Source: DATFQE01 sp035264445
GTDB lineage: Bacteria > Actinomycetota > Thermoleophilia > Gaiellales > Gaiellaceae
Assembly (NCBI GenBank): GCA_035264445.1
Contig: DATFQE010000226.1
Location: 1 to 24,313, forward strand
Length of the DNA: 24,313 bases
Direction: 5' to 3'
Both the position numbers and the translations under genes were made by a program. The stretch's first letter is position 1, and each line of letters starts with the position of its first letter. Shown here piece after piece: positions 7,640-14,218 of the stretch. The notes beneath the pieces were generated by a model. It made no database searches. It had not been told where the DNA came from and saw only the letters and a list, made by a program, of their open reading frames with translations.

Positions 7640-8106
7640 CGCTCGACCGTTGTACCGGCGATGCGCTCGAGCGCGTCGACGACCTCGCCGAGCGGCGCCC
7701 GCGTGTCGATCTCGGCCGTCGCGCCGGCGCGCAGGAGCGGTTCGACCGTCTCGAGGTCATCCGCGATCAGATCGCGCTCCCCGTCGGTCTTGCCGTAATC
7801 GTTCGTGTCGCGGCCTCCGACCCGCTCGAGGATGACGTCCAAGGGCGCGCTCAGCAGCACGATTGCATCGAATCGAGGATAGAACCTCGCCTGGTTCGGC
7901 ACGCAGCCGGCGACGAAGAGCGCACCGTCATCGTGGCCGTCGAGGAGCGCGCCGATTCGATCCTCTCGCCAGACGCGCTCCGGGCCCGCTTCGTCTGTCC
8001 AACCGTCGTAGTCGGTGTCCACGACTCGGTGGCCCCGGCGGGCGAGCTCGGCCAGCGCCGAGGACTTTCCGGCCCCGGACATGCCAGTCACGAGCACGAC
8101 TGCCAT
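7636..8106 (-). CDS. Small P-loop kinase-like nucleotide-binding protein
   Basis: 156 aa. The Walker A loop GMSGAGKSS lies at the very N-terminus after a beta strand (MAVVLVT). A VVDTDYDGW segment resembles the acceptor-binding DxD region of small kinases, followed by a hydrophobic strand (FDAIVLLSAPLDVILERV) and a GGRDTNDYGK lid-like stretch. This pattern fits the shikimate/gluconate/adenylylsulfate-kinase-like fold. The phosphate acceptor cannot be read from sequence; candidates are a small metabolite, a nucleoside or RNA 5'-OH. The ATG at 8106 is preferred because TACGGT sits 6 nt upstream (leaderless style); an in-frame TTG at 8130 is less likely. It is first in the kinase-macrodomain-rtcB unit. 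Confidence 0.8.
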   Translation of the reverse strand: MAVVLVTGMSGAGKSSALAELARRGHRVVDTDYDGWTDEAGPERVWREDRIGALLDGHDDGALFVAGCVPNQARFYPRFDAIVLLSAPLDVILERVGGRDTNDYGKTDGERDLIADDLETVEPLLRAGATAEIDTRAPLGEVVDALERIAGTTVER

Positions 8107-8112
8107 TCCCTC

Positions 8113-8118
8113 ACCGTA
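8113..8118 (-). promoter_or_regulatory. Candidate -10 element (TACGGT) of the kinase-macrodomain-rtcB unit
   Basis: Minus-strand TACGGT is followed by 6 nt and the ATG at 8106. The intervening GAGGGA is too close to the start to act as a normal ribosome site, which favours a leaderless transcript. Confidence 0.45.
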
Positions 8119-8151
8119 ACGAGGGCTCAAAGCGGCGACGTATTTCAGCAG

Positions 8152-8157
8152 TACGAT
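8152..8157 (+). promoter_or_regulatory. Candidate -10 element (TACGAT) of the split-barrel oxidoreductase gene
   Basis: TACGAT, then 7 nt, then the ATG at 8165; there is no Shine-Dalgarno. It lies in the 58-nt divergent gap shared with the kinase gene. Confidence 0.45.
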
Positions 8158-8164
8158 CGCCTCG

Positions 8165-8581
8165 ATGCAGCTTCCTGACAGCGCCCGCGCGCTGGTCGAG
8201 GCGGGGCGGCTCGCTCACCTCGTCACGCTCAACCGGGACGGCTCGCCGCAGGTTTCCTGCGTCTGGGTCGGGCTCGACGGCGACGAGATCGTGTCCGGGC
8301 ACCTGCGTGACCAGCAGAAGCTGCGGAACGTTCGGCGTGACCAGCGCGTCTCGCTCTCGATCGAAGGCACCGAGGTCCAGCCGCCGGGGCTCCTGCAGTA
8401 CCTGGTCGTCCACGGGCGCGCGCGAGTCACCGAGGGCGGTGCGCCGGAGCTCCTCCAGGAGCTGGCCTACCGCTATCTCGGCCCCGGCACGCGGTTCCCT
8501 CCCATGGACGATCCGCCGCCGGGCTACGTGCTTCGGATCGAGGTCGAGCGTCTCGCGGGCGTCGGCCCGTGGGCGGCCTGA
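8165..8581 (+). CDS. PPOX-class split-barrel F420/FMN-dependent oxidoreductase
   Basis: 138 aa, the length of single-domain flavin/deazaflavin oxidoreductases (FDOR-B). The N-terminal AHLVTLNRDGSPQVSCVWVGLDGDEIV strand pair and the RDQQKLRNVRRDQRVSLSIE phosphate-contacting segment are typical of the family that reduces small substrates with F420H2 or binds FMN or haem. The choice between F420 and FMN is not decidable here; F420 is common in Actinomycetota. A TetR regulator gene follows after 22 nt, so the two may form an operon in which the regulator controls the reductase. Confidence 0.88.
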   Translation: MQLPDSARALVEAGRLAHLVTLNRDGSPQVSCVWVGLDGDEIVSGHLRDQQKLRNVRRDQRVSLSIEGTEVQPPGLLQYLVVHGRARVTEGGAPELLQELAYRYLGPGTRFPPMDDPPPGYVLRIEVERLAGVGPWAA

Positions 8582-8603
8582 GCTCGGGCGCGACAATGCG
8601 CGC

Positions 8604-9173
8604 GTGCCGCACGACCTGCGCGTCATCTCCTACGAGACGGTCGTCGCGGGCGCGCGCCGTCATTTCCTGCGCGAGGGCACGATCGACATGGACGAGCTGG
8701 CGCACGAGCTCGCCGTCAGCAGGGCGACCCTCTACCGCGCGGTGGACGGCCGAGACCGCCTGCTCGGCGACGTGCTCTGGAGCCTCGCTGAGCGGATCTT
8801 CGCCCGCGCGCGCCGAGCGGTGGACGGCCGCGGCATCGACGCGATCCTCGAGGTGTCGCGGCGCTTCACCGAGGAGGTGATGGCCGCCGAGCCGTTTCGC
8901 CGCTTTCTCGAGCGGGAGCCGCAGACGGCCCTCCGCGTCCTGCTGACGCCGGCGGGCGGCGTTCACGATCGCACCGTCGCCATGCAGCGGGCGATCTTCG
9001 CGGAGGCGCTCGACACCGGCGGGGATGCGCTCCCGGGCGACCTCGACAGCCTGGCCTATCTCTACGTCCGCCTGCACGAGTCGATCCTCTATGCGGACAT
9101 CATGAGCGGCCGCCGGCCGGACCCGGACGTCGCCCAACGGGCGGTTCGCGCGCTGCTCACAGCACCACGCTGA
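8604..9173 (+). CDS. TetR/AcrR family transcriptional regulator, QsdR-like
   Basis: 189 aa. The N-terminal helix-turn-helix covers about residues 27-50 (IDMDELAHELAVSRATLYRAV), the canonical TetR recognition helix pattern. The ligand-binding part carries FLEREPQTALRVLLTPAGGVHDR, resembling the QsdR subgroup named after a regulator of acyl-homoserine-lactone degradation in Rhodococcus. The GTG at 8604 is the only start close to the HTH; longer in-frame readings run through the oxidoreductase gene in another frame and are rejected. A near -10 hexamer (GACAAT) ends 6 nt upstream. The stop codon lies in an 18-bp palindrome that could be its own operator or a small terminator. Confidence 0.88.
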   Translation: MPHDLRVISYETVVAGARRHFLREGTIDMDELAHELAVSRATLYRAVDGRDRLLGDVLWSLAERIFARARRAVDGRGIDAILEVSRRFTEEVMAAEPFRRFLEREPQTALRVLLTPAGGVHDRTVAMQRAIFAEALDTGGDALPGDLDSLAYLYVRLHESILYADIMSGRRPDPDVAQRAVRALLTAPR

Positions 9174-9187
9174 GACGCCGGTCTCAG
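9170..9187. promoter_or_regulatory. Perfect palindrome at the end of tetR, candidate operator or hairpin
   Basis: CTGAGAC (9170-9176), a 4-nt GCCG centre, then GTCTCAG (9181-9187). The palindrome overlaps the TetR stop codon and lies about 85 nt before the secreted hydrolase gene. TetR proteins commonly bind palindromes of this size. No T-run follows, so a terminator role is less convincing. Confidence 0.4.
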
Positions 9188-9261
9188 GGTCGTGCTCGCG
9201 GTGGCGACCCCCGCGCCTCGACGCAATCATCCGCGAGGCGCTCTCGATAACTTCGAGCATC

Positions 9262-9267
9262 AGGAGG
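9262..9267 (+). promoter_or_regulatory. Strong ribosome binding site deciding the hydrolase start
   Basis: AGGAGG 5 nt before the GTG at 9273. It fixes this GTG over the upstream in-frame start at 9192; the ATG at 9271 runs straight into TGA. A TAACTT at 9248-9253 could be the -10 of a short-leader transcript. Confidence 0.75.
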
Positions 9268-9272
9268 TCGAT

Positions 9273-10649
9273 GTGACCCTGCCCAGAACACGTCGCGGTA
9301 CGCGCCGGCGGGTGGCCGTCGCGGCGCTCGTCGCCTTCGCGTGCCTGGCGGTTCCGTCCGTCTCGCCCGCCGATCCGCCCGGCCCGACGGTCGAAGGCCC
9401 GATCCCGGGAGCCGTGCCCGGAGACCGAACCTCGCCGGTCCTCTCCGAGACGTACCCCTTCTTCTCGTCCTGGCAAGACCTCGCCGCGAACGGCTACGTC
9501 GAGGAGGAGTTCTATCTCTCGGGCGCGGCCGACGCGTACGCAACGTCCGGCGCGAGGCTCGCTTCGGACGTCCCCTACAAGACCCGGGTGATCGTGCGCA
9601 GGCCCGTTGCCGAACGCGACTTCAACGGAACCGTCCTGGTCGAGTGGCAGAACGTGACCGCCGGCTACGACCTCGACGCCCTCTGGAACCGACGGCACAT
9701 GCGCGAGGGCTATGCCTGGGTCGGCGTCTCGGCGCAGCGTGTTGGAGTCGACCAGCTCCGCGGCTGGAGCCCGACCCGCTACGGGAGTCTGAACGTCACG
9801 GGCGGTGGGGCATTCACGACCGACCAGCTGTCGTATGACATCTTCGCGCAGGCGGCGGAGGCGATCAGATCGCCGGGGGCCGTCGATCTGCTGGGCGGAC
9901 TCGACGTGAAGCGGGTGCTCGCGGTCGGCGCGTCACAGTCGGCGAGCCGGATGACGACCTACTACAACGTCGTGCTCCCGCAGGAGGCGCCCGTCTTCGA
10001 CGGCTACGCGTTCATCGTCGGGACGGCGCCGTCGCGCGTCGGGCCGGAGCCGATCATCCAGGTCCTGTCCGAGACGGACGTGCAAACGCCGCTCAACCGG
10101 CGGCCGGACAGCGACGTCTTCCGCCGCTGGGAGGTCGCGGGCGCAGCGCACTCCGGCTGGGAGGGCCGCGAGTACCGCATTCCGCTCGAGATCCGCGACT
10201 TCGGCGCCGAGACGATCTACAACTGCACGAACCCGCCGTTCAGCCGCGTTTGGCTGAGCCAGGTGATCGAGGCGGCCTACGGGCATCTCGCTCGCTGGGT
10301 CGGCGGCGGCGCTCCGCCTCCGTCTGCGCCGTACCTCGAGTTCAGCGGCCCCACGACCAAGGCCCGGAACTCGCTCGGGTTGGCGCTCGGCGGGATCCAG
10401 CTGTCGCAGGTCGCGGTGCCGACCGCAATCAACACCGGCTCGAACTCCGGGCCGTCGTTCTGCCTGCTCTTCGGGACGCATGTCCCGTTCAGCGACGCGC
10501 AGCTCGGCACGCTCTACAAAAACCACGGGACCTACGTCTCGAGCGTGCGAGCCGTGGACCGCGACAACGAGGATGCCGGCTTCCTGCTTCACGCAGACGC
10601 TCTGGAGAACCTGCGCGAGGCCGCTCACTCGGACTTCGGCAAGCGCTAG
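9273..10649 (+). CDS. Secreted alpha/beta-hydrolase domain protein
   Basis: 458 aa. A basic start (RTRRGTRRR) and hydrophobic stretch (VAVAALVAFACLAVPSV) form a signal peptide with a cleavage site near residue 33, so the product is exported. The mature part resembles the alpha/beta-hydrolase family often annotated Abhydrolase_10. It has nucleophile elbow GASQS at 219-223 with S221 and a candidate histidine H293 in VAGAAHSGW; an acid residue cannot be assigned confidently. Substrate unknown, perhaps an ester or lactone. It could belong to the regulon of the TetR gene just upstream. A strong hairpin follows the stop, so transcription probably ends here. Confidence 0.85.
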   Translation: MTLPRTRRGTRRRVAVAALVAFACLAVPSVSPADPPGPTVEGPIPGAVPGDRTSPVLSETYPFFSSWQDLAANGYVEEEFYLSGAADAYATSGARLASDVPYKTRVIVRRPVAERDFNGTVLVEWQNVTAGYDLDALWNRRHMREGYAWVGVSAQRVGVDQLRGWSPTRYGSLNVTGGGAFTTDQLSYDIFAQAAEAIRSPGAVDLLGGLDVKRVLAVGASQSASRMTTYYNVVLPQEAPVFDGYAFIVGTAPSRVGPEPIIQVLSETDVQTPLNRRPDSDVFRRWEVAGAAHSGWEGREYRIPLEIRDFGAETIYNCTNPPFSRVWLSQVIEAAYGHLARWVGGGAPPPSAPYLEFSGPTTKARNSLGLALGGIQLSQVAVPTAINTGSNSGPSFCLLFGTHVPFSDAQLGTLYKNHGTYVSSVRAVDRDNEDAGFLLHADALENLREAAHSDFGKR

Positions 10650-10667
10650 CCCGCTCCAGGCCGCCGC

Positions 10668-10694
10668 AGGGAGGCCGGTTCGCCCGGCCTCCCT
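10668..10694 (+). terminator. GC-rich hairpin terminator after the hydrolase gene
   Basis: An 11-bp perfect stem, AGGGAGGCCGG (10668-10678) and CCGGCCTCCCT (10684-10694), with a TTCGC loop, 19 nt after the stop codon. There is no long T-tract, as is usual for high-GC Actinomycetota. It separates the hydrolase from htrA. Confidence 0.7.
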
Positions 10695-10712
10695 CCGTGG
10701 CCGTCGCAACAG

Positions 10713-10742
10713 ACCTTTAACGATTCGCCTACACCCTTAACG
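10713..10742 (+). promoter_or_regulatory. Two tandem decamers 20 bp apart upstream of htrA
   Basis: ACCTTTAACG (10713-10722) and ACCCTTAACG (10733-10742) match at 9 of 10 positions. Their start-to-start distance is exactly 20 bp, about two helical turns. They lie 50-79 nt before the htrA start. This layout fits a dimeric response-regulator operator. An AAGGA at 10778-10782, 9 nt before the ATG, is the likely ribosome site; TATAAG at 10774-10779 is an alternative -10 reading. Confidence 0.5.
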
Positions 10743-10791
10743 CGCTGCAACAAGGAATCAAACGGGGCGTCGGTATAAGGATCGAGTACAG

Positions 10792-11997
10792 ATGAGAGTT
10801 CCTCTCCCCACTCTCCATCTGGCGGCCGCACTCGCGGTCGCAGCTCTAGCAGGTGGCGCCGTCGCACTCGGCGGCGCTGCCGTGCTGGGCGTCGTCGTCG
10901 ACGACGACGCTCCGACCACGGTCTTCGCAGCCGACATGCGTACCGCGCCGGGAGACCAGCCGGCGCTCTTCAAGCGCAACCCGGGGCCGCTGACCATCCG
11001 CGAGATCTACCGGCGGGCGGCCCCGGGGGTCGTGCAGATCACGTCGACGACGCTCAGCCCGCAACAGGTCGAGCCGCTGTTCGGCTTCCCGCTGCCGCGT
11101 GAGCAGCAGCAGGCGCAGGGCTCCGGATTCGTGATCGACGAGTCGGGCCACATCGTGACGAACTACCACGTGATCGCCGGCGCGAGCGACATCGAGGTCA
11201 GCTTCTCGAACAAGGAGAGCATGAAGGCCAAGATCGTCGGCTCCGATCGCACGACGGACGTCGCGCTGCTGAAGGTCGACGCCGACGCGCGCGCCCTCAC
11301 CCCGCTCGAGCTCGGCGACTCGGAGCAGGTCCAGGTGGGCGACGCGGTGGTCGCGATCGGGAATCCGTTCGGGCTCGAGCGCTCGGTCACCGCCGGGATC
11401 GTCAGCGCCCTGCAGCGCACGATCGAGTCGCCGGCCGAAACGCCCATCGACCGGGTGATCCAGACGGACGCGCAGATCAACCAGGGGAACTCGGGCGGGC
11501 CGCTCCTCAATGCCGCGGGCCAGGTGGTCGGCGTCAACACGCAGATCGCGACCGGCTCGTCCACCGAGATCGGGAACGTCGGCATCGGCTTCGCCGTGCC
11601 CATCAACACGGTTCGCGACGGGGTCGCCCAGCTCCGGGCGAAGGGCCGTGTCGACCACGCCGAGCTCGGGATCGCGGCGCAGGAGCTCAACGCGGAGATT
11701 GCCGACGTCTTCCGTTTGCCGACCAAGGAGGGGCTGCTCGTCACACGTGTGAAGGACGGAAGCGGCGCGGCGAAGGCGGGCATCAAGGCGGGCGGGACGC
11801 AGGTCGTCGTCTCGGGCGAGAGCTGGATCCTCGGCGGCGACATCCTGCTCAGCGCGAACGGCATGAAGCTCGCCTCGCTCGCCGACCTGCAGCGAGCGGT
11901 GGTGAACAAGAAGCCCGGAGAGCGGGTGAAGGTCGAGCTGTACCGCGGCGACGAGAAGAAGACCGTCACGGTGGCGCTTTCGCGCCTTACTGACTAG
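10792..11997 (+). CDS. HtrA/DegP-type serine protease with PDZ domain
   Basis: 401 aa. An N-terminal hydrophobic segment (about 9-36) anchors or exports the protein. The trypsin-like domain (about 70-285) has a complete triad: H126 in NYHVIAG, D156 in TTDVALL and S234 in GNSGGPLL. A single PDZ domain (about 292-397) follows, with a short insertion around VVSGESWILGGD. Such S1C proteases degrade or refold misfolded envelope proteins outside the cytoplasm. It appears monocistronic: a hairpin precedes it and the next gene has its own -10-like site. The tandem decamers upstream suggest induction by an envelope-stress two-component system, which is inference. Confidence 0.95.
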   Translation: MRVPLPTLHLAAALAVAALAGGAVALGGAAVLGVVVDDDAPTTVFAADMRTAPGDQPALFKRNPGPLTIREIYRRAAPGVVQITSTTLSPQQVEPLFGFPLPREQQQAQGSGFVIDESGHIVTNYHVIAGASDIEVSFSNKESMKAKIVGSDRTTDVALLKVDADARALTPLELGDSEQVQVGDAVVAIGNPFGLERSVTAGIVSALQRTIESPAETPIDRVIQTDAQINQGNSGGPLLNAAGQVVGVNTQIATGSSTEIGNVGIGFAVPINTVRDGVAQLRAKGRVDHAELGIAAQELNAEIADVFRLPTKEGLLVTRVKDGSGAAKAGIKAGGTQVVVSGESWILGGDILLSANGMKLASLADLQRAVVNKKPGERVKVELYRGDEKKTVTVALSRLTD

Positions 11998-12010
11998 CGA
12001 CAGGCGTCGC

Positions 12011-12016
12011 TACCCT
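12011..12016 (+). promoter_or_regulatory. Candidate -10 element (TACCCT) of the small-protein/ligase unit
   Basis: TACCCT is followed by 7 nt and the ATG at 12024, with no Shine-Dalgarno in the 26-nt gap after htrA. Confidence 0.45.
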
Positions 12017-12023
12017 TCCGCCG

Positions 12024-12383
12024 ATGGAGGGGCGAGACCCGGTACCGGGTCGGATTGTCCTCGCCGACGAGGAGCTTGTCGAGCAGCACGAGCTCTGGAG
12101 CGAGGACGAAGCAGAGCACGAAGGCTGGTGGTGCGTCGCGACCAGCCCCTTTCCCTGCCCCGCGCCGGGGTGCTCGTACATCGCAGAGTTCATGACCGCG
12201 GCGCACCTGGTGCTCGTCTGGGAGGAGCGCGACGACCCGAACCTGCTCCGGCACGCGGCCCGCGCGCGCGAGGTCCAGCGGGACCCGCACGTCGTCGAGT
12301 ACGTCCCGTCGTTCGGCGCGAGCCTCTCCTACTACCTCTGGGAGGCCTCGGGCCGGCCCGTTCACGGCGTGCGCGGGAAGTGA
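12024..12383 (+). CDS. Conserved-looking small protein of unknown function, coupled to YbdK-like ligase
   Basis: 119 aa, not recognised. It is acidic in the first third and carries a CPAPGC pair (two cysteines separated by four residues) within FPCPAPGCSYIAEF, followed by AAHLVLVWEERDDPNLLRHAARAREV and an aromatic C-terminal half (VVEYVPSFGASLSYYLWEASGRPV). There is no signal peptide or membrane helix. The cysteines could bind metal with a later histidine, but a full zinc finger is not visible. Its TGA overlaps the GTG of the carboxylate-amine ligase by 4 nt (GTGA), so the two are translated together and may act on the same substrate. The GC pattern and clean reading frame support a real gene. 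Confidence 0.8.
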   Translation: MEGRDPVPGRIVLADEELVEQHELWSEDEAEHEGWWCVATSPFPCPAPGCSYIAEFMTAAHLVLVWEERDDPNLLRHAARAREVQRDPHVVEYVPSFGASLSYYLWEASGRPVHGVRGK

Positions 12384-13474
12384 TCGAGCAGGCCTTCGGG
12401 CGCCGGCGCGCATGGTCGGTCGGCGTCGAGGAGGAGATCATGCTCGTCGATGCGGAGACCTTCGAGCTCGTCCCCGCATCCGCCGAGGTGATCGAAGAGG
12501 CCGGGCAAGTCGAGTACGGCCAGATCAAGAACGAGCTGTTCGCGTCGGTGATCGAGCTCACGACCGACCCGTGCGAGACGGTCGACGACGCGGCGGAGGC
12601 GCTCCGCGGCCTGCGGAGTGCGGCGGACGCAGCGGCCCGCCGCCTCGGGCTGCGGCTCGCCGCGGCGGGCACGCATGCGCGGGCGATTCCCGACCGGCAG
12701 GAGATCGCGGACGACCCGCGTTACCGCGAGTTCGTGCACTACGCGGGCGTCTCTGCGAAGCGCCAGGGCGTGAACGGGCTCCACGTGCACGTCGAGATGC
12801 CGAGCGCCGAGGCGTGCTTCGCCGCGCTCGAAGGCGTGCTGCCGTGGCTCCCGGTCGTGCTCGCGCTGTCCACCAACTCCCCGTATCTCGCCGGGCAGAA
12901 GACGGGCCTCGCGTCGAACCGCGCCGAGATCCTCGCCCAGCTGCCTCGGAGCGGCGCGCCGCCCGCGTTCGGGTCGTACGAGGGCTGGGAGCGCTTCGTG
13001 GAGCGGTTCGTCGCCGCGGGACTGGCGGACGGCTACACGCGCTTCTGGTGGGACGTCCGCCCGCATCCGAAGTTCGGGACGCTCGAGGTGCGGATGCCGG
13101 ACCAGCCGACCGCGCTCGAGCGGACGGTCGGCTTCACGGGTCTGCTCCAGGCGCTCTGCGCTCACTTCGCCGAGGCGGGCGACGGGGACCCCGCCGACCG
13201 CGGGGTCTACCAGCAGAATCGCTGGGCCGCGCTGCGCTACGGCGCCGACGCGGAGCTCCTGCACCCCGTCGAGGACCGGACAGCGCCCGTCGCCGAGACC
13301 GCCGGCGAGCTCCTCGAGGTGCTCGCGGCCACGCTCGAGGAGCTCGGGACGGCGGAGCCGGTCGCTCGGCTTGCGGAGGGCGACCCGGAAGGCCGGCGCC
13401 AGCTGGAGATCGGCCAGGGGCAGGGCCTCGACGCCGTCACGGCAGACGTGATCGAGCGGACGCTAGGCTCCTGA
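12380..13474 (+). CDS. YbdK-like carboxylate-amine ligase (GCS2 family)
   Basis: 364 aa. Glutamate-cysteine ligase type 2 fold: GVEEE at 15-19 (metal/ATP-binding glutamates), NGLHVHVEM at 132-140, LASNRAEI, and WWDVRPHPKFGTLEVRMPD in the C-terminal half. E. coli YbdK has weak glutamate-cysteine ligase activity in vitro. In Actinomycetota related enzymes include EgtA (gamma-glutamylcysteine for ergothioneine) and many with unknown substrate. No egtBCDE genes are nearby, so EgtA is not supported. The GTG at 12380 overlaps the preceding small gene; the conserved VGVEEE follows about 14 residues later, the usual distance. Longer in-frame readings overlap that gene. Confidence 0.92.
   Translation: MIEQAFGRRRAWSVGVEEEIMLVDAETFELVPASAEVIEEAGQVEYGQIKNELFASVIELTTDPCETVDDAAEALRGLRSAADAAARRLGLRLAAAGTHARAIPDRQEIADDPRYREFVHYAGVSAKRQGVNGLHVHVEMPSAEACFAALEGVLPWLPVVLALSTNSPYLAGQKTGLASNRAEILAQLPRSGAPPAFGSYEGWERFVERFVAAGLADGYTRFWWDVRPHPKFGTLEVRMPDQPTALERTVGFTGLLQALCAHFAEAGDGDPADRGVYQQNRWAALRYGADAELLHPVEDRTAPVAETAGELLEVLAATLEELGTAEPVARLAEGDPEGRRQLEIGQGQGLDAVTADVIERTLGS
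13464..13469 (+). promoter_or_regulatory. Candidate -10 element (TAGGCT) of the metal-binding protein gene
   Basis: TAGGCT inside the last codons of the ligase gene, then 6 nt and the GTG at 13476. It would allow separate leaderless expression of the small metal-binding protein. Confidence 0.4.
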
Positions 13475-13475
13475 C

Positions 13476-13700
13476 GTGGCCGTCCGGACCGAGACGCTGC
13501 AGGTGAGCGGGATCCGCTGCGAGCGCTGCGTCCACCGCCTGGCCGCCTCGCTGCAGGGCCACGAAGGCCTCGAGCAGGCAAACGCGAACCTGATGGGTCA
13601 GGTCACGCTCGAGTTCGACGACGAGCGCACGACGCGCGACGAGCTCCTCGCCGCGATGGGCAAGGCCGGGTTCCGGCCGGTCGCCGCAGCCCAGGTCTAG
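13476..13700 (+). CDS. Heavy-metal-associated (HMA) domain protein, copper-chaperone-like
   Basis: 74 aa, a single ferredoxin-like HMA fold. The metal-binding loop is SGIRCERCV with C15 and C18 (the usual form is GMxCxxC, so I-R replaces M-x), and a late AMGKAGFRPV matches the end of the domain. Such proteins carry Cu(I) or related ions to P-type ATPases or regulators; neither is present in the window. The GTG at 13476 is 1 nt after the ligase stop. Its TAG stop interlocks with that of the convergent gene in a CTAG. Confidence 0.88.
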   Translation: MAVRTETLQVSGIRCERCVHRLAASLQGHEGLEQANANLMGQVTLEFDDERTTRDELLAAMGKAGFRPVAAAQV

Positions 13701-14125
13701 CCGCGCTCGGTGCGCTCGCCGCGCTCGACGACCGTGTCGTCGTAGCGGTCGCCGAGCAGAGCCGGCGACTCGCGGATGCCCTCGGTCGGCTCCACCTCTT
13801 GCCGGGTGGCGATTCGCTGCTCGCCGACCTCGGAGTCGACGAACCCCGGCGGGTTGTCGACCGACGTGTCCGTCAGCCCGTAGTGCGCAGCGATTGCGTC
13901 CTCGTCGACGTCGCCGTTCACCTTGGGCGAGTCCTCGACCATCTCCTTGGAAATCGTGAGGACGATTCGCTCGCCGGCCTCGTCGACGTGCGCGAACTGC
14001 TCGGGCACCGCGTGCTTCGTCTTCCTCAGCAATCCGCGCTCGACGATGTAGTTGCCGCCGACCTTGTCGACGACGCGGCCGACGACGTTCTCGTCCCCGT
14101 GTGAGACGACCTCGTAACCCTGCAT
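13697..14125 (-). CDS. PRC-barrel/DUF2171-like small protein
   Basis: 142 aa. The N-terminal half (MQGYEVVSHGDENVVGRVVDKVGGNYIVERG ending LTISKEMV) looks like a PRC-barrel-type beta domain. The rest is acidic and probably disordered (EVEPTEGIRESPALLGDRYDDT). Similar proteins in Actinomycetota are often stress-associated, but no activity is known, so the name is tentative. The ATG at 14125 has a strong GGGGGAGG 6 nt upstream; longer readings run into the divergent sigma gene. The gene faces the SigR-like gene across a 100-nt region, which may link it to the same stress response. Confidence 0.8.
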   Translation of the reverse strand: MQGYEVVSHGDENVVGRVVDKVGGNYIVERGLLRKTKHAVPEQFAHVDEAGERIVLTISKEMVEDSPKVNGDVDEDAIAAHYGLTDTSVDNPPGFVDSEVGEQRIATRQEVEPTEGIRESPALLGDRYDDTVVERGERTERG

Positions 14126-14131
14126 TCGATG

Positions 14132-14139
14132 CCTCCCCC
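14132..14139 (-). promoter_or_regulatory. Ribosome binding site of the PRC-barrel-like gene
   Basis: Minus-strand GGGGGAGG, 6 nt before the ATG at 14125. It decides this start over in-frame upstream codons. Confidence 0.7.
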
Positions 14140-14166
14140 TATTTCGGTCACGTCGTCCTACCCTGA

Positions 14167-14192
14167 GGAATACGGCGCGAAACGGCGTCGTT
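14167..14192 (+). promoter_or_regulatory. SigR-type promoter GGAAT-N18-GTT upstream of the ECF sigma gene
   Basis: GGAAT at 14167-14171 and GTT at 14190-14192 are separated by exactly 18 nt, the established consensus of actinobacterial SigR/SigH promoters. Transcription would start near 14199, about 27 nt before the GTG. It sits upstream of a SigR-like gene, so positive autoregulation is expected. By eye I found no other GGAAT-N18-GTT in the window on either strand. Confidence 0.8.
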
Positions 14193-14212
14193 GAGCCGGT
14201 TGGGGAAGTTGC

Positions 14213-14218
14213 TAGGGT
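14213..14218 (+). promoter_or_regulatory. Candidate second -10 element (TAGGGT) of the sigma gene
   Basis: TAGGGT, 7 nt before the GTG at 14226, in the leaderless arrangement. It could give basal, SigR-independent expression in addition to the GGAAT/GTT promoter. The AGGG might instead act as a weak ribosome site. Confidence 0.4.

Noticed and set aside
7863..9173. Extending the TetR gene upstream to 7863
   Set aside because: The extension runs out of frame through the kinase and oxidoreductase genes and has no homologous look; the HTH begins just after the GTG at 8604.
10754..10779. GGAAT upstream of htrA as a second SigR promoter
   Set aside because: No GTT at 18 or 19 nt; spacing and -10 do not match the consensus.
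12380..13474. Calling the ligase EgtA for ergothioneine synthesis
   Set aside because: No egtBCDE genes nearby and the YbdK-type motifs do not decide the substrate.
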